A stretch of 64,000 nt of DNA from Bradyrhizobium sp. Tv2a-2 (GTDB lineage Bacteria; Pseudomonadota; Alphaproteobacteria; Rhizobiales; Xanthobacteraceae), in contig NZ_AXAI01000011.1 of assembly GCF_000472425.1 (NCBI RefSeq), positions 186,001-250,000 of the forward strand, given 5' to 3'. Of this stretch, positions 1-7,341 are shown in pieces. Under the pieces are notes generated by a model. The model was not told the origin of the DNA. It worked only from the letters and a program-made list of their open reading frames with translations, and did not search any database. Made by a program: the position numbers and the translations under genes. The number at the start of each line of letters is the position of its first letter. The stretch's first letter is position 1.

Positions 1-350
1 AACTTGCGGGAACTTGCAGGGTGGGAAATTGCAAAAGCCCTTATTTCATAGGCTTTTCTAGGTTTCTGCATCATACGATACGGCCTCCGGCAGGGGAGCT
101 GCCGGAGGCCGCGTAGTACATCGCTGGCCGCGCCTAGGTTCGCGGGGTCGCGATGTGGGAGCTCGTTGAAGGTGAGGGGAGTTGTGGGGTTTCGGTTTCC
201 TCGTCCTTCGTGAAATTCTTGTCTCGCTCGGGGCTGCCCCTCTCTGGCCCTCCCCCGCAAGGGGGAGTGAAACCTCGGGATAGACAGCTCGTTCGCCTCA
301 CGCATCCGGCGCCATCGGCTCACGCCTTGCCGCCGGCGCTCATACGTCCG
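1..350. other. Gene-free left edge with two hairpins
   Basis: No convincing gene lies here. A perfect 10-bp stem (82-91 with 101-110, GGCCTCCGGC/GCCGGAGGCC, 9-nt loop) stands 240 bp beyond the 3' end of flgH. It has no T-run on either side, so I do not call it an intrinsic terminator. A second short hairpin, CTCCCCC-GCAA-GGGGGAG, lies near 250-268 and looks like a common intergenic repeat remnant. The short plus-strand reading frame at 153-362 has no recognisable features and runs into flgH on the other strand. Confidence 0.5.
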
Positions 351-1154
351 CTAGAACGGTAGCAGGATATCCATGACCTGTTGCCCGTAGGGTGGTTGCT
401 GAATGTCGGAGATCTGGCCTCTGCCTCCGTAGGAGATGCGGGCCTGGGCGATCTTCGAGGAGTCGATGGTGTTGTCGCTCTGGATGTCCTCAGGCCGTAC
501 GATACCGGCGACGATCAGTTCGCGTATCTCGTAATTGACCCGGATCTCCTGTTTGCCTTCGACCACGAGGTTGCCGTTCGGCAGGACCTGCGTGACCACG
601 GCCGCGACGTTGGTCTGCAAAGTTTCCTGGCGTTGGATTGAGCCCTTGCCGTCGAATGTCGATGTGCCATCCGCCGTCAGAAGGCGTCCGGGCAGCACCT
701 TCTGAGCCTGAGCGCCGAGCGTCTTGGAGCCGATGAAGTCGGTGACCCCGGAATCTACCGTATTGGTGCGATTTTGCTGGGTCTCGTTGTTGAAGTTCGC
801 AGTGTCGGTGATGTTGACCGTCACCGTCAGGAGGTCGCCGACCTGATGGGCGCGCTGGTCCTTGAAGAAGGAGCGCGAGCCGTTGCGCCACAGCGAATTC
901 GGATTGTACGACACGGCTTCCGGCTTGGGCATCGGCATCGACACCGGCTTGTAGCCCGGCTGCGCGGTCGGATTCTCGATCGCGTTCAGCTTCGGCGTCT
1001 CGCCAATCTGTGACAGACGGTCGATCGCCGAGCAACCGGTCACGGCCGAGAAGATCGAGAGCAGCGCAACCGTGCGCAGCAGGCGCGCGCGGCTCGACTT
1101 CAGGCGCGATTCCGACGGTGATACGGCGAGGGGATGGGCACCGGACTTGGACAT
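351..1154 (-). CDS. flgH: Flagellar L-ring protein FlgH
   Basis: FlgH forms the outer-membrane L-ring that serves as a bushing for the flagellar rod. The 267-residue product has a basic N-terminus, then a hydrophobic stretch ending in a lipobox (VTGC, Cys about residue 41), so it should be a lipoprotein. The family core is visible as SLWRNGSRSFFKDQRAHQVG, LLTVTVNITDTANFNNET and the C-terminal VNYEIRELIVAGIVRPEDI. It is the last gene of the minus-strand set flgF-flgG-flgA-flgH and starts 5 nt after flgA ends. That is the gene order seen in Caulobacter-type flagellar clusters. Family assignment is secure. Confidence 0.96.
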   Translation of the reverse strand: MSKSGAHPLAVSPSESRLKSSRARLLRTVALLSIFSAVTGCSAIDRLSQIGETPKLNAIENPTAQPGYKPVSMPMPKPEAVSYNPNSLWRNGSRSFFKDQRAHQVGDLLTVTVNITDTANFNNETQQNRTNTVDSGVTDFIGSKTLGAQAQKVLPGRLLTADGTSTFDGKGSIQRQETLQTNVAAVVTQVLPNGNLVVEGKQEIRVNYEIRELIVAGIVRPEDIQSDNTIDSSKIAQARISYGGRGQISDIQQPPYGQQVMDILLPF

Positions 1155-1159
1155 GAACT

Positions 1160-2242
1160 TTACTCTGGCTTGACGGGGGCTTGCGGATTGTTGGAGCCGT
1201 CGGCGACGGATACGGGCGCGGAGGAGATGGATGACTGATCCTTTGGCGGGATCGCCGAGGTGTCGGAGACGTAGACCGGCGCCGGCGTCGCCACCTGGAT
1301 GGTGACCTGGCCGCGGCCGGAGACGACGCCGGTGACGGTGCGCTTGGACTGGGCGTTGAGCACGCTCACCACGTCGCCCTCGGTGCCGGAGTCCAGCGCC
1401 TTGCCGCGGGTGGTCAGGTAGATGCCGTCGGTCTGGTAGATGACGGTCACGGTCTGGTCGCGCTGCACGAGGTCGGGGCGCACCAGATCGGCGACGCGCA
1501 ACGGACGGCCGGCGCGCATGCCGTGGCGCATCTGCATGCCGACCGCCTGGTCGCGCACCGCGGCGTCGCTGCCGACTTCGGCCCGCGGCCGCCGCTCGAT
1601 CATGATGTCGGAAGATTTCAGCAGCTCCGTACGCTCGACATCGCGGGTCAGGACGGCTGCCTGCACCGTCTCGATCGCGGTGCCGGTGTAACGCAGTTGC
1701 GTCGGCGTGCTTGAGCCGTTGGCGATCTCGAAGGTCACATCGAAGCGGCCAGAGCGCTGGTCGACACGGACCGAGGTCGGCTGCATGTCGCCGGTGTTGT
1801 TCGCCTCCAGATGCAGGTCCTGCAGGTCGCGGTCGAAGCCGAGCGCGAGATTGTCGGCGTCGCCGAGCCCGCTACGATGCTCCAGCGCCTTCGCGACCGC
1901 CGCCTGGATGTCCTTGGCCGCGATGTTGCGCGCAAGCCGCGTCACCGCGACCTCCTTGATGTCCTTGGCGTTGACGCCGATCACCTGGTGGGCGCGGAGC
2001 GTCGTGAGCACCTGGGCGGTCGGGATCGCGCCGGTGGTGCCAAGATCGGGCGCCCGGTACACCGCGATCTGCGCGGCCGAACCGGCATTGTCGATGAGGT
2101 CGCCGATCCGCACCACGTCGGAGGCGACTGTGACGGTCGCGTGCAGCACCGGCGTCCTGATGGTGTCGTCGAGCGGATCGGCATGCGCCGCCGCAAGGCT
2201 GCCGAACAGCGTGGTTGTGAGTAGGAGGGCGCGAAATCTCAT
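1160..2242 (-). CDS. flgA: Flagellar P-ring assembly chaperone FlgA
   Basis: FlgA is the periplasmic chaperone that assists assembly of the FlgI P-ring around the rod. The 360-residue protein begins with a Sec signal peptide (MRFRALLLTTTLFGSLAAAHA). Its C-terminal half carries the SAF/FlgA module, including the VLTRDVERTELLKSSDIMIE segment and the QAVGMQMRHGMRAGRPLRVADL motif. It is longer than enterobacterial FlgA (about 220 residues), as is usual in alphaproteobacteria, and adds an Asn/Pro/Ser-rich C-terminal tail. It sits between flgG and flgH with gaps of 14 and 5 nt, which implies one transcript. No flgI is present in the window. Confidence 0.93.
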   Translation of the reverse strand: MRFRALLLTTTLFGSLAAAHADPLDDTIRTPVLHATVTVASDVVRIGDLIDNAGSAAQIAVYRAPDLGTTGAIPTAQVLTTLRAHQVIGVNAKDIKEVAVTRLARNIAAKDIQAAVAKALEHRSGLGDADNLALGFDRDLQDLHLEANNTGDMQPTSVRVDQRSGRFDVTFEIANGSSTPTQLRYTGTAIETVQAAVLTRDVERTELLKSSDIMIERRPRAEVGSDAAVRDQAVGMQMRHGMRAGRPLRVADLVRPDLVQRDQTVTVIYQTDGIYLTTRGKALDSGTEGDVVSVLNAQSKRTVTGVVSGRGQVTIQVATPAPVYVSDTSAIPPKDQSSISSAPVSVADGSNNPQAPVKPE

Positions 2243-2256
2243 GGCTCAATCTCCCC

Positions 2257-3045
2257 TTACCTGAACAGTGCCGAAGTCGATTGCATCATCTGGTCGGCCG
2301 CGCTCACCACCTTGGCATTCATCTCATAGGCGCGCTGCGCGGCGATCAGGTCGCTCATCTCGGAAACCACGTCGACATTGGCCTGCTCGAGGCTTCCTTG
2401 CGTGATGGTGCCGTAGCCTTCGGCGCTGGCGAGACCATCCTGCGGCGCGCCCGAGGAGGGCGTGTCGGTGAACTGGTTGTTGCCGACCGGCTGCAGGCCG
2501 GCCTTGTTGATGAAACGGGTCAGCGCAAGCTGGCCGATGATCTGCGAGGTGGTCGAGCCCGGCAGCGTCACCGAGACCTGTCCTTGCGTGTTGACGGTGA
2601 TGCCGCTCGCATTGTTCGGGATCGTGATGCTCGGCTGCACAGGGTTGCCGGCCGCGGTGACGATGCGGCCCTGGTTGTCCATCTGGAAGGTGCCGTCGCG
2701 GGTGTACTGGAAGGTGCCGTCCGGCATCTGGACTTTGAAGAAGCCTTCGCCCGTGATCGCGAGGTCGAGGTCGTTGCCGGTCTGCGACAGCGTGCCCTGC
2801 GTCATCGAGCGCGGCGTGCCGACGGTCTTGACGCCGCCGCCGAGATCGATGCCGACCGGCAGGATGGTGCCCTGGTCGGAGGACTGCGCGCCGACGCGGC
2901 GGATGTGCTGGTAGATCAGGTCCTGGAACGCCGCCGTCTGCTTCTTGAAGCCGGTGGTGCGCAGGTTGGCGATGTTGTTGGAGATGACCTGGACGTTCAG
3001 CTCCTGTGCCGCCATCCCGGTCGCTGCGGTATGAAGTGCCTGCAT
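2257..3045 (-). CDS. flgG: Flagellar distal rod protein FlgG
   Basis: FlgG builds the distal rod of the flagellar basal body. The 262-residue product has the usual length. The N-terminal rod signature is MQALHTAATGMAAQELNVQ followed by ISNNIANLRTTGFKK. The C-terminal coiled segment is SLEQANVDVVSEMSDLIAAQ followed by RAYEMNAKVVSAADQMMQ. It lies directly downstream of flgF (23-nt gap) and upstream of flgA (14 nt). It is exported by the type III flagellar apparatus encoded in the second flagellar block of this window. Confidence 0.97.
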   Translation of the reverse strand: MQALHTAATGMAAQELNVQVISNNIANLRTTGFKKQTAAFQDLIYQHIRRVGAQSSDQGTILPVGIDLGGGVKTVGTPRSMTQGTLSQTGNDLDLAITGEGFFKVQMPDGTFQYTRDGTFQMDNQGRIVTAAGNPVQPSITIPNNASGITVNTQGQVSVTLPGSTTSQIIGQLALTRFINKAGLQPVGNNQFTDTPSSGAPQDGLASAEGYGTITQGSLEQANVDVVSEMSDLIAAQRAYEMNAKVVSAADQMMQSTSALFR

Positions 3046-3068
3046 GTTATTCGTCCTTCAAAAAACGA

Positions 3069-3833
3069 TTAGGTCGGGATTTCGGCGAGCTGGTTGATGG
3101 CGTTCTTGTGCAGATCGCTCTGCTGCTGCAGCATGTTGGCGATCTGGCTGTAGGTGCGCGAGACCTCGATCATGCGGCTCATCTCGGCGACCGAATTGAC
3201 GTTGGATTTCTCGACATAGCCCTGCCTGACGGTTGCCTTGAGGTCGGGCTGCGCCGCGGCGCCGTCGCCGGCGGTGTAGAGGTTGTTGCCCTGCTTCTGC
3301 AGCGATTGCCCATCGGTGAAGCTGACCAGCCGCAGCTTGCCGCGGATGCTATCGGTGTGCGCATTGCCCTCGACCACCGTGATGGTGCCGTCGGGGGAAA
3401 TGTTGATGTCGTGATCCGTCGGCTGGAAGATGATCGGGCCGGCATTGCCGAGCACGACGTCGCCGCCGACCGTCGTCAGCTGGCCCTGGCCGTTGAGCTG
3501 AAGGTTGCCGTCGCGGGTGTAGCGCTCGCCGCCGGCGGCCTGCACCGCAAGGTAAGCGTCGCCGTCGATGGCGACGTCGAGCGGGTTGCCGGTCTGCTGC
3601 AGCGGGCCCTGGCTGAGGTCGCGATAGGTGCCGCGGTCCTGCACATAGGAGACCTTGCGGTCGCTGCCGACGAAATTGTCCTCATGCGCGCCCGAGGTCA
3701 GAAACTCCTCGAACAGCGACTGGTCAGCCTTGTAGCCCGTTGTGTTGACGTTCGCGATGTTGTTGGCGATCACCCCGAGCTGGCGCTCGAGCGTCGTCTG
3801 CCGCGAAAGTCCGATGAGAAGCGCGTTCTCCAC
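3069..3833 (-). CDS. flgF: Flagellar proximal rod protein FlgF
   Basis: FlgF is a proximal rod subunit of the basal body. The 254-residue protein opens with MENALLIGLSRQTTLERQLG and the rod motif VIANNIANVNTTGYKADQ. It ends with the coiled-coil segment EKSNVNSVAEMSRMIEVSR. Short spacing and the paralogous FlgG downstream support FlgF rather than FlgG. This is the first gene of the minus-strand flgF-flgG-flgA-flgH operon. It is transcribed away from fliL across a roughly 400-bp control region. Confidence 0.95.
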   Translation of the reverse strand: MENALLIGLSRQTTLERQLGVIANNIANVNTTGYKADQSLFEEFLTSGAHEDNFVGSDRKVSYVQDRGTYRDLSQGPLQQTGNPLDVAIDGDAYLAVQAAGGERYTRDGNLQLNGQGQLTTVGGDVVLGNAGPIIFQPTDHDINISPDGTITVVEGNAHTDSIRGKLRLVSFTDGQSLQKQGNNLYTAGDGAAAQPDLKATVRQGYVEKSNVNSVAEMSRMIEVSRTYSQIANMLQQQSDLHKNAINQLAEIPT

Positions 3834-4235
3834 CGGTGGTTCTCCCCTTCATGACCGATTCCGATGAGGGCAGCTCTCCCAAGCCGTGACCTTTTCGGAT
3901 CCTGCGAGCCCATCGCCGTTCTCCCAAACCGCGGTGCGCTCGCCAGTCATTCAGCGAAAGCCGTGCCAACTCGGAAAATGCTGGTGTTTGAATGGCTTAG
4001 ATATTTAGCGGGGCGCAAACCACGCGGCAGAAAGGTCTTGTTGACCATGTTTGCCCGGCAAGATTTTCCTACCTCTGGCGCAAAAGAAAGGAACCGTTAA
4101 CCATTCTTACCTAGCGTCAACCTCGTGAAGAGAGCGCGTGGTTTTGCGCTGGGGGCATCTGGTACCGCGTAGTTGAAAGCCTGCCTGGCTCAAGATCGGG
4201 CTCGTCCCCGATTTTAAGTGGATGAAGTGGCGGCC
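3834..4235. promoter_or_regulatory. Divergent flgF / fliL control region
   Basis: This 402-bp gap separates the oppositely oriented flgF and fliL operons and holds no gene. At 4096-4111 it reads GTTAACCATTCTTACC, which resembles a CtrA box (TTAA, six bases, TTAC) but is one base short of the usual seven-base spacing. A second element at 4056-4076, CGGCAAGATTTTCCTACCTC, resembles CGGCAAATTCTACCTACC upstream of flgB at 21992-22010. Together these suggest shared cell-cycle control of the two flagellar blocks. That is an inference from motif similarity only. Confidence 0.5.
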
Positions 4236-4727
4236 ATGGCAGAGAACGAACAGGCGGAAGGCGCGGGATCGACGGACGCGCCGCGCGGCAACAAGTTCAA
4301 GCTCATTGTCATCGCGGTCGGCGTGCTCGCAGTGCTGGGCGTCGGCGGCGCCGGCTATTTCCTCTTCTTCGGCCATCATGGCGGCGAGGAGAAGAAGGCG
4401 GAGGCCGCACCGCCAAAGCCGCCTGTCTTCGTCGAGGTGCCGGACATGCTGGTCAACCTGTCGGGCCAGCCCGGCGAACGCGTGCAGTATCTGCGCGTGA
4501 AGGTCGTGCTCGAGGTGAAGGAGGAGAAGCAGGCCGAGGCGATCAAGCCCTCGATGCCGCGCGTCACCGACATCTTCCAGACCTATATCCGCGAGTTGCG
4601 CTCTTCCGACCTCTCCGGCTCCGCCGGCCTGTTCCGGCTGAAGGAAGAGTTGACGCGCAGGGTCAACATGGCGACGGCACCGACCCCGGTGGCCGCCGTC
4701 CTGTTCAAGGAAATCGTGGTTCAATAA
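4236..4727 (+). CDS. fliL: Flagellar stator-associated protein FliL
   Basis: FliL is a single-pass inner-membrane protein that surrounds the stator units and supports torque generation. The 163-residue protein has a short cytoplasmic N-terminus and one membrane helix (LIVIAVGVLAVLGVGGAGYF, about residues 28-47). The C-terminal periplasmic domain contains VEVPDMLVNLSGQPGERVQY and LRVKVVLEVKEEKQAEAIKP. I prefer the ATG at 4236; a GTG six codons upstream is in frame but has no better ribosome site. It is followed 22 nt later by fliM, a pairing typical of this class. Confidence 0.94.
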   Translation: MAENEQAEGAGSTDAPRGNKFKLIVIAVGVLAVLGVGGAGYFLFFGHHGGEEKKAEAAPPKPPVFVEVPDMLVNLSGQPGERVQYLRVKVVLEVKEEKQAEAIKPSMPRVTDIFQTYIRELRSSDLSGSAGLFRLKEELTRRVNMATAPTPVAAVLFKEIVVQ

Positions 4728-4749
4728 GGCAGCATCGGATCATACGACA

Positions 4750-5952
4750 ATGGCGGGCAACGATCCGGTCGACCAGGATGCAATAGCAGCGCAGTGGGAA
4801 GCCTCGCTCGATTCCGAGGATCCCGCTGCCGCAGCCGAAGCCGCAAGTGCCAACGAGCTCACGGAGTCGATGGCGCTGCAATGGGCGGCGATGGTGGAGG
4901 ACGGCAGCCGCGACTTCGGCGGCGGCAAGAGCGGCGGCGAGCGGGTCCTCTCCCAGGAGGAAATCGACAACCTGCTCGGCTTCACCGCCGGCGAGGTCAA
5001 TCTCGACGACCACTCCGGCATCCGCGCCATCATCGATTCGGCGATGGTGTCCTACGAGCGTCTGCCGATGCTCGAGATCGTCTTCGACCGCCTGGTGCGG
5101 CTGATGACGACCTCGCTGCGCAATTTCACCAGTGACAACGTCGAAGTCTCGCTCGACCGCATCACCTCGGTACGCTTCGGCGACTACATGAACTCGATTC
5201 CTCTGCCGGCCGTGCTCTGCGTCTTCAAGGCGGAGGAGTGGGAGAATTTTGGACTTGCGACCGTCGACTCCAGCCTGATCTACTCCATCATTGACGTGCT
5301 GCTCGGCGGCCGGCGCGGCAACTCCGTGCTGCGCGTCGAGGGCCGGCCCTACACCACGATCGAGACCAACCTCGTCAAGCGCCTGATCGAGGTCGTGCTG
5401 GCGGATGCCGAACAGGCGTTCCGGCCGCTGTCGCCGGTCACCTTCTCGATCGACCGGCTCGAGACCAACCCGCGCTTTGCGGCGATCAGTCGTCCTGCCA
5501 ATGCCGCGATCCTGGTGCGGCTGCGCATCGACATGGAAGACCGCGGCGGCAATGTCGAGCTGCTGCTGCCCTATGCGACCATCGAGCCGATCCGGCCGGT
5601 GCTGTTGCAGATGTTCATGGGCGAAAAATTCGGCCGCGATCCGATCTGGGAAGGGCATTTCGCCACCGAGATCGCGCAGGCCGAGATCGCGGTCGATGCC
5701 GTGCTCTATGAAGCCAATATTCCCCTGAAGCAGCTGATGGCGCTGAAGGTTGGCGACACGCTGCCGCTCGACATGCGCGCGGACGCAACGGTTGCCGTTC
5801 GCTGCGGCAACGTCATGCTGACCGAGGGCCGGATGGGCCGGGTGGGCGACCGTGTCGCCATCCGTGTCACCCGTCCTTTGCGCAAACCCTCTACCACGCT
5901 CGCGATGTTCGAGAAGGCGGACGAGGCGAACAAGTTGATGGAGGCCCAATGA
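4750..5952 (+). CDS. fliM: Flagellar motor switch protein FliM
   Basis: FliM is the C-ring component that binds phosphorylated CheY and sets rotation direction. The 400-residue product carries the N-terminal signature VLSQEEIDNLLGFTAGEVN near residues 61-79. The middle domain (LPMLEIVFDRLVRLMTTSLR, then LLGGRRG) follows, and then the SpoA-like C-terminal domain around LKVGDTLPLDMRADATVAVR. It is longer than the about 334 residues of E. coli FliM. The extra length is an acidic, Ala-rich N-terminal extension of about 60 residues before the CheY-binding EIDNLL motif. It overlaps the next gene by 4 nt (ATGA), implying translational coupling. Confidence 0.96.
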   Translation: MAGNDPVDQDAIAAQWEASLDSEDPAAAAEAASANELTESMALQWAAMVEDGSRDFGGGKSGGERVLSQEEIDNLLGFTAGEVNLDDHSGIRAIIDSAMVSYERLPMLEIVFDRLVRLMTTSLRNFTSDNVEVSLDRITSVRFGDYMNSIPLPAVLCVFKAEEWENFGLATVDSSLIYSIIDVLLGGRRGNSVLRVEGRPYTTIETNLVKRLIEVVLADAEQAFRPLSPVTFSIDRLETNPRFAAISRPANAAILVRLRIDMEDRGGNVELLLPYATIEPIRPVLLQMFMGEKFGRDPIWEGHFATEIAQAEIAVDAVLYEANIPLKQLMALKVGDTLPLDMRADATVAVRCGNVMLTEGRMGRVGDRVAIRVTRPLRKPSTTLAMFEKADEANKLMEAQ

Positions 5953-6452
5953 ACCCCTTGCTAGGATTTTTGATCGAGAGCCTGGTGGCGGTGCTGCTTC
6001 TGGTCACCATTGGCTACTGCATGCTGCTGAACAAGCGGCTGCAGCGGCTGAAGGCGGACGAGCATTCGCTGAAGGCCGTCATCGGCGAGCTCGTCACCGC
6101 GACCGAAATCGCCGAGCGCGCGATCGGCGGCCTCAAGCACACCGTGCGCGACGTCAACGAAAACCTCGGCTCCCAGCTCGGCGCCGCGCATGAAATCTCC
6201 GATCTCCTGAAGAAGCAGCTCGGCGAAGCCGATCACGTGGTGCGGCGGCTCTCCAAGATCGCGATCGCCGCGCGCTCGCCCGTCGACGAGCCCGTCGTCG
6301 CGCCGCCGCCGGTCATGGCACCGCCGGTCGCAGCCGCGCCGGTGGCGCCGCCGGCTCCGGTCGCGCCGGCGAAGATCTCCAGCGCCAAGGCGGTCGCCGC
6401 GGCGGCACAAGCCTTTAGTGAACGTAGAAGGTCTGGCGGTCTCGCGGCATGA
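5949..6452 (+). CDS. DUF6468-type flagellar membrane protein
   Basis: This 167-residue protein matches the general layout of the DUF6468 family found between fliM and a motE-like gene in alphaproteobacteria. It has one N-terminal membrane helix (LIESLVAVLLLVTIGYCMLL). A helical, probably coiled-coil segment follows (about 25-105: LNKRLQRLKADEHSLKAVIG and onward). The tail is Pro/Ala-rich (VVAPPPVMAPPVAAAPVAPP) and ends in a basic patch. It overlaps fliM by 4 nt at its start and the next gene by 4 nt at its end, so it is locked into the operon. Its role in the flagellum is not established; position suggests a motor or C-ring accessory. Confidence 0.8.
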   Translation: MNPLLGFLIESLVAVLLLVTIGYCMLLNKRLQRLKADEHSLKAVIGELVTATEIAERAIGGLKHTVRDVNENLGSQLGAAHEISDLLKKQLGEADHVVRRLSKIAIAARSPVDEPVVAPPPVMAPPVAAAPVAPPAPVAPAKISSAKAVAAAAQAFSERRRSGGLAA

Positions 6453-7243
6453 AATCCTATCGTAACATCCGCGTCATTCCGGTCGTCGTGATCGCCGTCG
6501 CGTCGCTTGCGGTCCTGAAAGTGGCGGGCCTGCTGATCGATGGCGGCTATGTGTTCGACTATCAGTCGCAAGACACCAAGCCTGCCTCATGGGCGCAACA
6601 AAACCTCAACTTTCCCGGTGCGATCCCGAAGGACAGCGCCGCGAACAGGGACGCTGACATCACGGGGTCGGTGGAGAAGCCGAAAGAAGAGAAGAAGGCG
6701 GAGGCACCAAAGCCTGCTGCGCCGGAGACCAAGCCCGACGCCATCGTCTACCATCCGGAGGACGCGCAGCCGGCGGTCTCTGCTTCCGAGCGCGCCATTC
6801 TCGAGCGGCTGCAGGCACGCCGGCAGGAGCTCGATGCGCGCGCGCGCGAGATCGACATCCGCGAGAATCTCCTGAAGGCCGCGGAGAAGCGCATCGAATC
6901 CAGGATCGAGGAGATGAAGGCGACCGAATCGCGCATTTCGGCGGCCAACGAACAGAAAGCCGAGGCCGATTCTGCGCGCTTCAAGGGCATCGTCACCATG
7001 TATGAGAGCATGAAGCCGAAGGACGCGGCGAAAGTGTTCGACCGGCTGGAGATGCCTGTGCTGATCGAGATCGCCTCGCAGATCGCACCGCGCAAGATGT
7101 CGGACATTCTGGGCCTGATGCAGCCCGAGAGCGCCGAGCGGCTCACGGTCGAGCTCGCGCGCCGCGCCAGCGGCGACAAGGCTTCGGCCAGCGCCGAACT
7201 GCCCAAGATCGAGGGCAAGGTGCTGCCGCAAAGGACCAACTGA
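6449..7243 (+). CDS. MotE-family flagellar motor accessory protein
   Basis: The 264-residue protein has an N-terminal membrane anchor (VIPVVVIAVASLAVLKVAGL) and a Lys/Glu/Ala/Pro linker. A long coiled coil follows (about 110-175, ERLQARRQELDARAREIDIR and onward). The C-terminal MgtE-N-like domain contains IVTMYESMKPKDAAKVFDRL and IASQIAPRKMSDILGLM. This is the arrangement of the MotE family, in which the Sinorhizobium member chaperones the periplasmic motility protein MotC. It overlaps the DUF6468 gene by 4 nt. No motC is in the window, so chaperone function here is by family and context only. Confidence 0.82.
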   Translation: MKSYRNIRVIPVVVIAVASLAVLKVAGLLIDGGYVFDYQSQDTKPASWAQQNLNFPGAIPKDSAANRDADITGSVEKPKEEKKAEAPKPAAPETKPDAIVYHPEDAQPAVSASERAILERLQARRQELDARAREIDIRENLLKAAEKRIESRIEEMKATESRISAANEQKAEADSARFKGIVTMYESMKPKDAAKVFDRLEMPVLIEIASQIAPRKMSDILGLMQPESAERLTVELARRASGDKASASAELPKIEGKVLPQRTN

Positions 7244-7341
7244 GGCGTCATGTTTAGCAAGGCCTTAATCGGCGGATTCTAGATTGAGAAGCCGGCGAGG
7301 GCGTATCCGCTTTTTGAGCGAACTTGAAAGACGAGCAAGTC

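Noticed and set aside
82..110. Perfect hairpin downstream of flgH as terminator
   Set aside because: No T-run on either side and it lies 240 bp after the flgH stop; kept only as a hairpin in the left-edge entry.
153..362. 69-codon plus-strand frame near the left edge
   Set aside because: Runs into flgH on the opposite strand; no ribosome site, no recognisable sequence.
4705..5949. Minus-strand frame opposite fliM
   Set aside because: Antisense to fliM; no ribosome site or family signature.
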